From NCBI GenBank assembly GCA_963797835.1, contig CAWCRN010000027.1, positions 248,001 to 312,000 on the forward strand: a DNA stretch of 64,000 nt, in the 5' to 3' direction. Origin of the DNA: JBDTSW01 sp963797835. GTDB taxonomy: Bacteria > Actinomycetota > Thermoleophilia > Solirubrobacterales > 70-9. The translations under genes were made by a program, and so were the position numbers. The stretch's first letter is position 1. The number at the start of each line of letters is the position of its first letter. Under the pieces are notes generated by a model. The model saw nothing but the letters and a program-made list of their open reading frames with translations, ran no database searches and was not told the DNA's origin. Positions 25,335 through 34,706 of this stretch are shown here, one piece after another.

Positions 25335-25729
25335 CACTGCACGCAGACGTTCTCGACCGTGAGGCGCCGCCGCTCGAGCTCGCCCGGGTCGACCCGCACG
25401 CGGCGCGGCTCGCCGTACCAGCAGAGGGAATCCTGCATCGGATAGGCGATCGCCCGCACTCTGTACACGCCGGGCTTCACCGCCAGCCTGTAGCGGCTCT
25501 TCGAGACGGTGGTGCGCGCGACCTCCTGGCCGGTCCCTGGAACGCTCACGACGACGTCGGCCTCGCCCTCGAACGGCCGCGGGTTGGAGCCGACGGCGCA
25601 CGGGCCGTAGCAGGTGAGGTCGATGACGCGGCCCTTGATCCCACCGTTGTCGCTCTCCCCCGGCCCCGCAACCGCGGTGGCCGCCAGTACGAGGAGGATC
25701 AGCGCAGCGAGGATCGCTGTCCGGCGCAT
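25334..25729 (-). CDS. Small secreted protein of unknown function
   Basis: 131 residues from the ATG at 25729: signal peptide MRRTAILAALILLVLAATAV, then a mature domain of about 108 residues. KGRVIDLTCYGPC, VVVSVPGTGQEVARTTV and RLAVKPGVYRVRAIAY suggest a beta-sandwich (carboxypeptidase-regulatory/SdrD-B-like). Four cysteines could form two disulfides. A longer in-frame start at 25810 would place sequence ahead of the signal peptide and is rejected. It overlaps the sugar dehydrogenase start by 4 bp, so the two are probably exported together. Confidence 0.68.
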   Translation of the reverse strand: MRRTAILAALILLVLAATAVAGPGESDNGGIKGRVIDLTCYGPCAVGSNPRPFEGEADVVVSVPGTGQEVARTTVSKSRYRLAVKPGVYRVRAIAYPMQDSLCWYGEPRRVRVDPGELERRRLTVENVCVQ

Positions 25730-25806
25730 GCGCCGAGAATAGCCCGCGATCCGACCGATGGCCGAGATTCCGTCGCTCTGCGGCCGTTTCTCGGCAATCG
25801 CCGGCG

Positions 25807-27147
25807 TCAACGCTCCGGCGCGAGCTCGTCGAGCCTGGCGGCCAGGTCCGCCTCGACCTCGGCCTGGGCGGGCTCGCCGGCGAGGTTCTCCAGCTCGTAC
25901 GGGTCCACACGCAGGTCGTAGAGCTCGAGCTCGCCGGTGTCAAGCTCGATGTACTTCCAGCGAGAGTTCACGATCGCGTAGCCGTCGGGGACACCCTGCT
26001 TGTTCTCGTGGACCTCGAGCAGGAGGTCGCGATCCGTCGGCCAATCCGCGTCGCCGAGGAGCTCCGCCGAGAGGTCGTCGCCGTCCGGGTCGTCCGTCCC
26101 TTCCACACCCGCGAGCCCTGCGATCGTCGGCGCCAGGTCCACGTTCGAGAACGGGGTCTCCACCTCCTCGTCCTTCCCGCCGGGCACCCGGGCCAGCATC
26201 GGGACGTGCGCGCACTCCTGGTAGAGACAGTTCTTGGCACTGAGGCGATGGGCGCCGAAGGCGAACCCGTTGTCGCTGATGAACAGGAACACGGTCCGGT
26301 CGACGGCGCCGCGCTCCTCGACGGCGGCGAACAGCTCGCGCAGCGTCCGGTCGACGGCAAGCGTCGATGCCCAGGCCCGGCGCTGGGCGTCAACCACCCG
26401 GCCGAAGGGCACCACCCCGCGCTCGCGAATGAACTCCGGCTGGTCTGGCGCCGCGACCCCGTAGTTCGGGGGCTTCTCCACGGGTTCCTCCGCGAACGCC
26501 ACCTCGTCCCGAGGCGCCGGGATCGCCGGCTCGTGCGGCGCGTAGGGCGTCAGCATCGCGAAGAAGGGCTCGGGCGCCCCGCTGACGAACTCGACCGCCC
26601 GGCGGCCGAACAGGGCCGTGGAGTGGTCGCTCGGCTCGTCGCCGTGGTCGACGACGGTCCCGTCCACGCCGAGCTCATAGTCGTAGTAGGCGCCGTTCGT
26701 GTTCAGGAAGGCGGCCCAGCTGTCCCAGCCGGGAGGGATGTAGTCCTCGCCGCGCTCCCAGGGAAAGCCGTTCAGGTACTTCCCGAACAGCCCGGTCTCA
26801 TACCCGGCGTCGTCGAGGGCGGCCGCGATCGTGTTTGCGTCGTCGAAGTCCTTCGCGAACCGTGAGTTCCCGATGACGCCGGTGTGGTGCGCCCACTGTC
26901 CGGCGAGGATGGACGCGCGCGACGGGCAGCACCACGGCTGGTTGACGTAGGCGCGGCTGAAGGGGGTCCAGCCCTCCCGCGAGCTCAGCCACGGCATCTT
27001 CGAGACCGAGTCGTAGGTCTGGTCGTCGGTGACGACGAGGATCACGTTCCGTCCCGTGGGCTCGGCGTCATCGCCGCCGCATCCCGCCGCTCCGCAGCAG
27101 CTGATCGCGCCGACCACGGTTGCCGCGAGCAGAGCCCGATTGCGCAC
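25807..27147 (-). CDS. Sulfatase, lipoprotein-like
   Basis: About 446 residues from a GTG at 27147. N-terminus LLAATVVGAISCCGAAGCGG resembles a lipobox. The sulfatase signature CCPSRASILAG (Cys to be converted to formylglycine; Cys-x-Pro-Ser-Arg) is near residue 70, preceded by the metal-binding ILVVTDDQTYDSV. A later metal site is in FLFISDNGFAFGAHR, and the family tail (KYIELDTGELELYDL, DPYELENLAG) is present. A formylglycine-generating enzyme is not in the window. The substrate (sulfated glycan or ester) is unknown. Confidence 0.88.
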   Translation of the reverse strand: MRNRALLAATVVGAISCCGAAGCGGDDAEPTGRNVILVVTDDQTYDSVSKMPWLSSREGWTPFSRAYVNQPWCCPSRASILAGQWAHHTGVIGNSRFAKDFDDANTIAAALDDAGYETGLFGKYLNGFPWERGEDYIPPGWDSWAAFLNTNGAYYDYELGVDGTVVDHGDEPSDHSTALFGRRAVEFVSGAPEPFFAMLTPYAPHEPAIPAPRDEVAFAEEPVEKPPNYGVAAPDQPEFIRERGVVPFGRVVDAQRRAWASTLAVDRTLRELFAAVEERGAVDRTVFLFISDNGFAFGAHRLSAKNCLYQECAHVPMLARVPGGKDEEVETPFSNVDLAPTIAGLAGVEGTDDPDGDDLSAELLGDADWPTDRDLLLEVHENKQGVPDGYAIVNSRWKYIELDTGELELYDLRVDPYELENLAGEPAQAEVEADLAARLDELAPER

Positions 27148-27151
27148 GGGC

Positions 27152-28138
27152 TCAGCCGCCCGGCTTCTGCGGCCGGGCCTCGGGGTGCTCGCGATACCAA
27201 TCGAGCGTCCGGCCGAGCCCGTCGGTGAGGTCGACCGCGGGCGTCCAGCCGCAGCGCGCGCGAAGCTTCGACGGGTCCGCCCACTGGCGGTCGATCTCGC
27301 CCTCGGGGTTGCCGTGCCCCTGGATGTCGGGCACGACGCCGGTGCCGGCCAGGCGTGCGATCGTCGCCACCACGTCGCCCACCGAGTGCGGCGCGCCGCC
27401 GCCCGCGTTGAAGGCCTCGCCGCGCACGTCGTCACGATCGAGCGCGCGCTCGATCGCCAGGTAGGCGGAGGCGGCGTCCTCGACATAGAGGAAGTCGCGC
27501 TCGGGCGACCCGTCGGAGCGGAGCACCGGGGCCCTCCCGTCCAGCGCCGCGCATGTGGCCTCGGGGATCAGACGCGAGAAGTTCAGGTCGCCGCCGCCGT
27601 AGATGTTCGCGAAGCGCGTGACCGCGACGGGCAGGCCGTAGGAGGGCCAGTAGCTGCGGGCGATGATGTCGGCCGCCGCCTTGGACGCCTCGTACGGAGC
27701 GGTGGCTTGGAGCGGGTAGTCCTCGCGGTACGGCAGCTCCTCGTGGGCACCATAGGCCTTGTCGGAGGAGGCGACCACCACGCGCTCGACCCCGGCCCGG
27801 CGCGCTGCCTCCAAGAGGGTCCAGGTGCCGCGGATGTTCGTCTCGAACCCCCGCACCGGCGACGCCTGCACGGTCCCGACGATGGGCTCGGCCGCCAGGT
27901 GAAAGACCGAGCCCACGCCGTGCTCGGTCAGCAGCCGTGCCATGAGCTCGCCGTCGCTGAGGTCGCCCGAGACGTCCTCGACCTCGTCCTCGATCCCAAG
28001 CAGGCGCAGCGTCGAGACCTGCCGTTCCGCCCTGCCTTTGTCCAGCGACACGACCTTGCGGCCCTCGTCGAGCAGGGCCCGCGCAAGCCAGGCGCCCACG
28101 AATCCGCGCGCGCCCGTCACCAGGGCGACGTCAGCCAT
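27152..28138 (-). CDS. NAD-dependent epimerase/dehydratase, probably CDP-glucose 4,6-dehydratase
   Basis: 328-residue extended SDR. Rossmann motif TGARGFVGAWLARAL at the N-terminus, FHLAAEPIVG near 80, SSDKAYG near 123, catalytic Tyr-x3-Lys in APYEASKAAAD near 150, and RFANIYGGGDLNFSRLIPE. The SSDKAYG signature plus the overlapping glucose-1-phosphate cytidylyltransferase gene (28131) point to CDP-glucose 4,6-dehydratase (RfbG-like), making CDP-4-keto-6-deoxyglucose for surface glycans. A GDP- or UDP-sugar enzyme cannot be excluded from sequence alone. Confidence 0.8.
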   Translation of the reverse strand: MADVALVTGARGFVGAWLARALLDEGRKVVSLDKGRAERQVSTLRLLGIEDEVEDVSGDLSDGELMARLLTEHGVGSVFHLAAEPIVGTVQASPVRGFETNIRGTWTLLEAARRAGVERVVVASSDKAYGAHEELPYREDYPLQATAPYEASKAAADIIARSYWPSYGLPVAVTRFANIYGGGDLNFSRLIPEATCAALDGRAPVLRSDGSPERDFLYVEDAASAYLAIERALDRDDVRGEAFNAGGGAPHSVGDVVATIARLAGTGVVPDIQGHGNPEGEIDRQWADPSKLRARCGWTPAVDLTDGLGRTLDWYREHPEARPQKPGG

Positions 28139-28886
28139 TCGGGTCGGCGACCGGCTCGCGGTCCCAAACGGCCCAGGGGGCGTCGTGCTGCTCCCAGAGG
28201 TCGTTGAGGACCACGGCGTCCTTGTAGGTGTCCATGCAGTCCCAGAACCCGGTGTGGCGGTAGGCGTTGAGCTGGCCGTCGGCGGCCGCGCGCCGCAGTG
28301 GCTCCTGCTCGAGCACGCTGGTCTCCTCGACGAACGGGAGGAACTCCGGTTCCATGCACATGAAGCCGCCGTTGATCCAGTAATCCAGGCGGGGCTTCTC
28401 GTCGAAGCCGGTGATCCGCTCCGACTCGTCGATCACGGCTATCCCCCACTGGCTGTAGGGGCGGACGACCGTCATCGTGGCGATGCGTCCGGCGCGTCGG
28501 TGTGAGGCGATGAGCGCGCCGAGGTCGATGTCGGCCACACCGTCGGCGTAGGTGAGGCAGAACGGGCCGTCGCGCAACCGGTCGGCCGCGAGCGCCACCC
28601 GTCCGCCCGTGGGCGTGTCGCGGCCGGTGTCGATGCACTCGACCTCGATCTCCTCCGGCCAATCGGCCGCGGCGACGAACTCCTCGATCATCTCCCCCAG
28701 GTAGCCCGTGAGCAGGAAGAAGCGCCGCAGGCCCTGCGCCGCGTAGATCCGCATCACGTGCCAGAGGATCGGCCTGCCGCCGATCTCCACCAGCGCCTTC
28801 GGTATCGCGTGCGTGCGCTCCTGGAGGCGCGTGCCGCGGCCTCCGCAGAGGATCGCGACCGGCCCCGGGAACGCCTCGCCGCTCAA
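28131..28886 (-). CDS. rfbF: Glucose-1-phosphate cytidylyltransferase
   Basis: 251-residue nucleotidyltransferase. Activation motif ILCGGRGTRLQERTHAIPKA at the N-terminus, TYADGVADIDLGALI near 110 (the GDGVAD-type metal motif of RfbF), NGGFMCMEPEF near 175, and HTGFWDCMDTYKDAV near 220. These distinguish it from RmlA (TTP) enzymes. It overlaps the dehydratase by 8 bp and the MoaD-like gene by 4 bp. Together with the next gene it begins CDP-deoxysugar synthesis; later pathway genes are not in the window. Confidence 0.86.
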   Translation of the reverse strand: MSGEAFPGPVAILCGGRGTRLQERTHAIPKALVEIGGRPILWHVMRIYAAQGLRRFFLLTGYLGEMIEEFVAAADWPEEIEVECIDTGRDTPTGGRVALAADRLRDGPFCLTYADGVADIDLGALIASHRRAGRIATMTVVRPYSQWGIAVIDESERITGFDEKPRLDYWINGGFMCMEPEFLPFVEETSVLEQEPLRRAAADGQLNAYRHTGFWDCMDTYKDAVVLNDLWEQHDAPWAVWDREPVADPNG

Positions 28887-29155
28887 CCGCCGGCGACGGC
28901 TGGGAGGATCGTCACCTCGTCGCCGTCGTCGAGGGTCGTGTCGAGACCGTCCTGGAAGCGGATGTCCTCACCGGAGACGTAGACGTTCACAAAGCGCCGT
29001 AGCGTCCCGTCCTCGGTGATGCGCGCGCGCAGGTCCTCGTGCTGGTCGAAGACCGCGTCGAGCGCCTCGCCGACGGTGCCGCCCTGGACCTCGACCTCGC
29101 CCTCGCCGCCGGTGACACCGCGGAGCTGCGCCGGGATCTTGACCGTGATCGCCAT
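28883..29155 (-). CDS. MoaD/ThiS-like ubiquitin-fold sulfur-carrier protein
   Basis: 90 residues, beta-grasp type: AITVKIPAQLRGVTGG start, GGTVGEALDAVFDQHEDLR, RFVNVYVSGEDIRF and the C-terminus DEVTILPAVAGG. The exposed Gly-Gly end is what E1-like enzymes adenylate and thiocarboxylate. It lies 30 bp after thrC and shares its SAM-riboswitch leader. By analogy with CysO/CysM it may deliver sulfide to a partner PLP enzyme; this is inference. Alternatives are a molybdopterin-synthase or thiamine carrier, but no moa/thi genes are nearby. Confidence 0.85.
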   Translation of the reverse strand: MAITVKIPAQLRGVTGGEGEVEVQGGTVGEALDAVFDQHEDLRARITEDGTLRRFVNVYVSGEDIRFQDGLDTTLDDGDEVTILPAVAGG

Positions 29156-29185
29156 CGGCCGGGAAATGTAGAGGAGGACCGCGAC

Positions 29186-30431
29186 TCAGGCGGCGGCGGG
29201 CGCCGTCGCCTCGGCCTCGGCCTCGAACGACTCCAGCGTCGGGTCGATCTCGGCCATCTCGAAGCCATCCCGCACCGCGTCGAGCGTCTTCAGCCCCTCG
29301 CCGGTGATCACCGCGACCACCCGCTCGGAGGAGTCGATCCGGCCGGCCTCGGCGAGCTTCCGCAGGGTCGCGACGGTCACCCCGCCCGCGGTCTCGGTGA
29401 AGATCCCCGTGGTCTCGGCCAGGAGCCGGATGCCGTCGCGGATCTCGTCGTCGGTGACCGCCTCGACCTCGCCGCCCGTCCGCCGGGCGAGCTCCAGCGC
29501 ATAGGGGCCGTCGGCCGGGTCGCCGATCGCGAGGCTCTTGGCGATCGTGTCGGGACGGGCCGGCTTGCAGATCTCCCAGCCCTGGCCGTAGGCCTCCGCC
29601 ACGGGGCCGCAGCCCTCGGCCTGGGCGCCCGAGAACGCGGGCAGCTCGCCCTCCACCAGGCCCAGCTCCAGCCACTCGGAGAAGCCGCGCCCGATGCGGG
29701 TGAACAGGGAGCCAGAGGCGATCGGGCAGACGACACGGTCGGGCAGGCTCCAGCCGAGCTGCTCGGCGATCTCGTAGGCGACGGTCTTCGATCCCTCCGA
29801 GTAGTAGGGGCGGAGGTTGACGTTGGCGAAGGCCCAGGGGCGCTCCTCGCAAAGCTGTGTGCAGAGGCGGTTGACGTCGTCGTAGGTGCCCACGAACGCC
29901 CACGAGGCGCGTGCCGTAGACGCCGGTCGCGAGCAGCTTCTGCTCCTCGAGGTCGCTCGGCACGAACACGTAGGAGTCGAGGCCCGCCGCGGCGGCGTGA
30001 GCCGCGACGGCGTTCGCGAGGTTGCCGGTCGAGGCGCAGGCGAGCGTCTCGTAGCCCAGCTCGAGCGCCTTCGCGACGGCGACCCCGACCACCCTGTCCT
30101 TGAACGAGTGGGTGGGGTTGGCCGCGTCGTTCTTCACCCAAACCTCGCCCAGGCCGAGCCGGTCGGCCAGGCGATCGGCGCGGACCAGCGGCGTGAGCCC
30201 CGGCTCGAGCGAGGTACGGGTGGGAGGCGGGCCTCCCGCGAACGGGAGGAAGTCGGCGTAGCGCCAGATGCCGTGGCTGCCCGCCTGGATCTTGCGGCGC
30301 GCCTCCTCCGGGTCGAGCCCCGAGTGGTCGTACGCCACCTCGAGCGGCCCGAAGCACTCCTCGCACACGTACCGCGCGTCGAGCGGGTATGCGGTCCCGC
30401 ATTCCTTGCACCGAAGCCCGTCAACGGCCAT
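29186..30431 (-). CDS. thrC: Threonine synthase-like PLP enzyme (frameshifted)
   Basis: Fold-type II PLP enzyme; known family members convert O-phosphohomoserine to threonine. N-terminal zinc ribbon CKECGTAYPLDARYVCEEC, PLP lysine in NPTHSFKDRVVG near residue 110, CASTGNLANAVAAHAAAAG. A slip near 29900 follows TGVYGTRLV; the next frame continues GTYDDVNRLCTQL, CPIASGSLFTRIGRGF, the Gly-rich phosphate region and VVAVITGEGLKTLDAV. About 415 residues when joined. Preceded by a SAM-I riboswitch with terminator and followed by a sulfur-carrier gene, an odd setting for a purely threonine-making enzyme. Confidence 0.88.
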
Positions 30432-30471
30432 CTGTCCTCAGCTCCTCATGTCCCGTTCGTGTCTCACTACG

Positions 30472-30501
30472 AAAAAACCTCCACCCGGTGCGAGTAGAGG
30501 T
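30472..30501 (-). terminator. Intrinsic terminator of the thrC riboswitch
   Basis: Minus-strand RNA: CCTCTACTCG-CAC-CGGGTGGAGG forms a 10-bp stem (some G-U pairs) with a 3-base loop, followed by TTTTTT. It sits 16 bp after the aptamer and 41 bp before the thrC ATG, so it can only stop transcription into thrC. It is the expression platform expected for an OFF-type switch. Confidence 0.9.
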
Positions 30502-30517
30502 CCTTGCGGGACTTACT

Positions 30518-30626
30518 CACATCTGTCAGGCATCCACCTGCTGGAATTGGCACCTTCCCCTCAGCTCTCGCTTCGGGGGGGTTGCCGGGGTTTCAACGGG
30601 CCAGTCCCTCCACCCCTCTAGATGTG
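30518..30626 (-). ncRNA. SAM-I (S-box) riboswitch aptamer upstream of thrC
   Basis: Minus strand. P1 pairs CACATCT (30626-30620) with AGATGTG (30524-30518). Between them are the S-box hallmarks in order: GGGTGGAGGGACTGGCCC, GTTGAAACCCCGGCAACC, a P3-type stem, AAGGTGCCAATTCC, AGCAGG, and GACAGATGTGAG closing. The kink-turn, pseudoknot and core stretches all match the consensus. S-box RNAs bind S-adenosylmethionine and normally repress sulfur/methionine genes, here through the adjacent terminator. Confidence 0.93.
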
Positions 30627-30644
30627 GCGGTTATGTGGTCGCGC

Positions 30645-30673
30645 ACCATAGCAGGCGATTTCCCGCCGCAGAA
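30645..30673 (-). promoter_or_regulatory. Candidate promoter for the SAM riboswitch-thrC transcript
   Basis: Minus strand: -35 TTCTGC at 30673-30668, 17-bp spacer, extended -10 TGCTATGGT with TATGGT at 30650-30645. Start expected near 30638, about 12 bases before the aptamer P1 stem. Divergent from the corA start region. Confidence 0.5.
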
Positions 30674-30701
30674 GGGCACGACGGGTAGATTTGTAGGAGC
30701 G

Positions 30702-31746
30702 ATGGGAACCCGAGCGAGCGAGGACAGCCAAGCCGATGCCGAGCCTTCCGAAGCCGAGGCTGCGCCGCAGCGCGCGCTCCCCGCAGCTCCCTGCGCCGGC
30801 TGACCAGCAGGGCGAGCGCACGCCCAACGTCGAGACCATCGACGGTGAGGGCCTGCGCTGGGTCAACATCGAGCAGCCCACGCAGCTCGAGATGTCGTGG
30901 CTGGAGGAGCACTTCGACTTCCACCCGCTGGACCTCGAGGACGTCCTCTCCCGGAACCAGCGGCCGAAGATCGACGAGTACGACGACTACCTGTTCATCG
31001 TCCTCCACTTCCCGGTGTTCGACCGCTCGGCCAAGCGGCTGAACGCCGGCGAGCTGGACATCTTCGTCGGCCGCGACTTCCTGGTCACGATCCCGAACCA
31101 GCCGCTCCAGCCCGTCGAGTACCTGTTCGAGCGCTGCCGCTCGAAGGAGGAGCTTCGCGAGCAGCACTTCTCGAAGGGCTCCGGCTACCTGCTCTACCGG
31201 CTGGTCGACGACGCCTTCGACTACTGCTTCCCGATGCTGCGCAAGATCGGCAACAAGCTCGACGCCGTCGAGGACGAGATCTTCGAGGGGCGGTCGGAGG
31301 AGGTCGTCCGCGACATCTCGAACGTCAAGCAGGAGATCATCAACTTCCGCAAGGTCGTGCGCCCGCAGCGAACGGTGCTGCGCGACCTCGAGAACTCCAA
31401 GCAGGCGTTCCTCGCACCCACCGAGGGCGAGCTGGAGGTCTACTTCGACGACATCGTCGACTCGCACGAGCGCATCTGGGACATGCTCGAGAACTACAAG
31501 GAGGTCGTCGAGGGCCTCGAGGAAACGAACGAGTCGGTCCTCTCCCATCGCGTCAACGACATCCTGCGCTTCCTCACCGCGGTCAGCGTGATCATCCTGC
31601 CGCTCACGCTGATCGCCTCGATCTGGGGGATGAACGTCGGCGTCCCGGGCGAGGGCGACTCCGAGGACTTCTTCGTGATCGTCGGCGCGATGCTCGTGCT
31701 GCTGGTCACGATGGTGATCTACTTCCGCCGCCGCGGCTGGCTCTAG
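30702..31746 (+). CDS. corA: CorA-family magnesium/divalent cation channel
   Basis: Large cytoplasmic N-terminal domain, a long stalk helix (NVKQEIINFRKVVRPQRT and later), then two transmembrane helices near the C-terminus: VNDILRFLTAVSVIILPL, the selectivity motif GMN in SIWGMNVGVPG, and DFFVIVGAMLVLLVTMVI. The uninterrupted reading starts at an ATG at 30736, but that N-terminus is unusually basic. An ATG at 30702 with a good GGAG site gives MGTRASEDSQADAEP and joins after one base slip near 30800, so I prefer 30702. Divergent from thrC. Confidence 0.9.
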
Positions 31747-31766
31747 CCCCCGTAAGCTGCGGCCGT

Positions 31767-32261
31767 GTGGCCGTCGAACGCATCTGGGCGCCCTGGCGCC
31801 TCACATACGTGAAGGACGCCTCGAAGGACTCCTCGGAGGAATGCATCTTCTGCGCGAAGCCGGACGAGGATGATGACGAGGCGAACCTCATCGTCCACCG
31901 CGGCGAGCGCTGCTTCGTGATCCTCAACCTGTACCCGTACACGAACGGGCACCTGATGATCGCCCCGTTCGAACACAGCGCGACCCTGCCCGAGCTCGAT
32001 GCCGAGACGCTCGGCGAGATGATGGCCCTCGCGCAGCGATCGATGCGCCTGCTCGAGGAGACCTACGAGCCACACGGCTACAACGTGGGTTTCAACCAGG
32101 GCCGGGTCGCCGGAGCCGGCGTCGAGCACCACATCCACATGCACGTCGTCCCCCGTTGGGGCGGCGACACCAACTTCATGCCGGTCCTGGCCGACGTGCG
32201 GGTGATGCCGCAGACGCTCGACCAGACCTACGAGGCGCTTCGCGGTGGCTTCGATGACTGA
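31767..32261 (+). CDS. HIT-domain nucleotide hydrolase/phosphorylase (Ap4A phosphorylase-like)
   Basis: 164 residues from a GTG at 31767: VERIWAPWRLTYVKD, zinc-type CIFC motif near residue 28, NLYPYTNGHLMIAPFEH, NVGFNQGRVAGAGVEHH and the histidine triad EHHIHMHVVPRW near 125. The WAPWR start and CIFC pair are typical of actinobacterial Ap4A phosphorylase-like HIT proteins. Starts 20 bp after corA; its TGA overlaps the phosphohexomutase ATG. Confidence 0.88.
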   Translation: MAVERIWAPWRLTYVKDASKDSSEECIFCAKPDEDDDEANLIVHRGERCFVILNLYPYTNGHLMIAPFEHSATLPELDAETLGEMMALAQRSMRLLEETYEPHGYNVGFNQGRVAGAGVEHHIHMHVVPRWGGDTNFMPVLADVRVMPQTLDQTYEALRGGFDD

Positions 32262-33638
32262 GGCCACCACGGTCCCGCCCGAGCATCTTCAAGGCGTACG
32301 ACATCCGCGGGCTCTACGGCTCGGAGATGGACGGCGAGACGGCGTACCTGATCGGCCGCGCCTACGCACAAGTGCTGGCGGGGATGCGCGGGAAGGACAG
32401 CGTCCGAGCTTCGGGTGGGCCTGGGGCGCGACATGCGGATCCAGGCGCCGGAGATGGCCGGCCGCGTGCGAGAGGGCCTCGTCGCCGAGGGATGCCAGGT
32501 CCTCGACGCCGGGATGGTCGCCACCGAGATGCTCTATTTCCTGGTCGGCTCGCGTCAGCTCGACGGAGGCGCGATGGTCACCGCCTCGCACAACCCCAAG
32601 GCCTACACCGGGGTCAAGCTCGTGCGCGAGGGTGCCCTGGCCCTCTCCGGCGACGCGGGCATAGGCGAGATCCGCGCGCTGATCGATGACGGGCTGGGCG
32701 ACCCGCCAGGCGGCGGATCGGTCAACGCCATCGACGTCTACGACGAGTTCCAGCAGCACACGCTCTCGTTCATCCGGCCCGAGGCGATCAAGCCGCTCCG
32801 GGTCGTCGTCGACGGCGGCAACGGCATGGCGGGCCCGATGGCCGGCCCGATCCTCGAGCGGCTCGGCCTCGACCTGGTGACCACCTACTGGACCCCCGAC
32901 GGCGAGTTTCCCGACCACGAGCCGAACCCGCTCCTGGAGGAGAACCGCCGCTTCATCATCGAGCGGGTGCTGGCCGAGGAGGCCGACCTTGGGATCGCCT
33001 GGGACGGCGACGCCGACCGCTGCTTCTTCATCGACGACGAAGGTGTCTTCGTCGACGGCGACTTCCTGACCACGCTGCTCGCGCGGCAGGTCCTCGAGAA
33101 GGAGCCCGGAGCAACGATCCTCTACGACGTCCGCGCCAGCCGCGCGGTTGCCGACACCGTCAGGGAGCTCGGCGGGACCTCGTATGTGAACCGGGTGGGC
33201 CACGCCTTCTTCAAGGCCGCCCTGCGCGAGCGCGACGCTGCTTTCGGTGGCGAGGTCTCGGGCCACTACTACTTCCGCGACTTCTGGTGCGCGGACTCCG
33301 GCACGATCCCCGCCCTCTTGGTGCTCGAGCTGCTCTCGACCCAGAAGCGCTCGCTCTCGGAGCTGGTCGGCTACCTGCGCGGGCGCTACTTCATCTCGGG
33401 CGAGATCAACTCCGAGGTCGCCGACGGCGAGGCGAAGATGAAGGAGCTGGCCGAGCGCTACGCCGACGCCGAGGTGAGCTGGCTCGACGGCGTCTCGATC
33501 GACTACCCCGACTGGCATTTCAACGTGCGCCCGTCGAACACCGAGCCGCTCCTGCGCCTCAACCTGGAGTCGCTCGTCTCGCGCGAGGACATGGAACGAA
33601 AGCGCGACGAGGTGCTCGCCCTGATCCGTGACGCCTGA
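32254..33638 (+). CDS. Phosphomannomutase/phosphoglucomutase (two frameshifts near the N-terminus)
   Basis: Alpha-D-phosphohexomutase family. Starts MTEATTVPP at 32254; a one-base slip near 32281 leads to SIFKAYDIRGLYGSEMDGE, and another near 32408 to RVGLGRDMRIQAPEMA. Catalytic phosphoserine in MVTASHNPKAYTG, metal loop GIAWDGDADRCFFID, sugar-binding GGEVSGHYYFRD, phosphate-binding NVRPSNTEPLLRLN. About 460 residues when joined. Likely supplies mannose-1-P or glucose-1-P for nucleotide sugars, which could feed the CDP-sugar genes. Substrate preference not resolvable. Confidence 0.88.
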
Positions 33639-34705
33639 GGAGGCCCTCGAGGCGGCCGCCGCCGAGGGCATCCACCGCCTGGCGATCCCAACCCCGTTCG
33701 CCGTCGGGCGGGTCAACTGCTACCTGATCGAGGACGCCCCGCTGACCCTGGTCGACACCGGTCCGAACTCGGGCAAAGCCCTGGACGAGCTCGAGCGCCA
33801 GCTAGGCGAGCGCGGGCACCGGCATCGAGGACCTGGAGCTGGTGATCATCACGCATCAGCACATCGACCACCTCGGGCTCATCGAGATCGTCGCCGAGCG
33901 CTCCGGCGCCGAGGTGGCGGCGATCGACGTGGCTGTCGCCCGGCTGCGGAACTTCAGCGAGGACGCGGAGCGCGACGACGAGTACGCGGCCACATTGATG
34001 CGCCGCTACGGGATCCCGCAGGACGTCGTCACCGCGCTTCGGGCCGTCTCGGCCAGCTTTCGCGCCTGGGGCGCACACGCCGAGGTGACGAGGCCGCTGA
34101 CCGACGGCGAGCGCCTCGAGATGCGAGACCGCTCGCTCGAGGTGCAGCACCGGCCAGGACACAGCCCGTCGGACACCGTCTTCTGGGACGAGCGCCGCAG
34201 GATCCTGATCGCGGCCGACCACCTGATCGCCCACATCTCGTCCAACCCGCTCATCACCCGTCCCCTCGACGGCTCCGGAGAGCGCCCGCGGGCGCTGATC
34301 GACTACATAGCCTCGATGCGGCGGACCCGCGAGCTGCCCGCGCGGATCGTGCTGCCTGGACACGGCGACCCGATCACGGACCATCGCGAGCTGATCGACG
34401 ACCGCCTGGCGATGCATCGGAGGCGCGCGCAGAAGCTGCTGGGGCTCATCGCGGAGGAGCCGCGCTCGGCCTACGAGCTCGCGCAGGCCATGTGGGGGAA
34501 CGTTGCCGTAACCCAGGCGTTCCTGACCCTCTCGGAGGTGATCGGGCACGCGGACATCCTGGTCGAGGCGGGCCGGGTGGTGGAGGTGGAGCAGGGCGAC
34601 GGGACTGCGCGCTTCGAGGCCGACCGGCGCAGACGGCGTGGTCGCCCTGCCGGGGGACGATCCAGATGGTGGGTAACCGGAGGGCGATGCGGGGTATGGA
34701 TCTGA
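33628..34705 (+). CDS. Metallo-beta-lactamase-fold hydrolase (frameshifted)
   Basis: Starts at a GTG at 33628 overlapping the mutase stop: TPEEALEAAAAEGIHRLAIP, NCYLIEDAPLTLVDTGPNSG. After a slip near 33820 the metal motif ITHQHIDHLGLIE appears, followed by RPGHSPSDTVFW, AADHLIAHIS and VLPGHGDPITDH, all expected ligand positions. A C-terminal helical domain (RRRAQKLLGLIAEEPRSAYE) resembles the winged-helix tail of LACTB2/GloB-like hydrolases. The last 30 residues are Arg/Gly-rich and may be another frame slip. Substrate unknown. Confidence 0.82.
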
Positions 34706-34706
34706 G

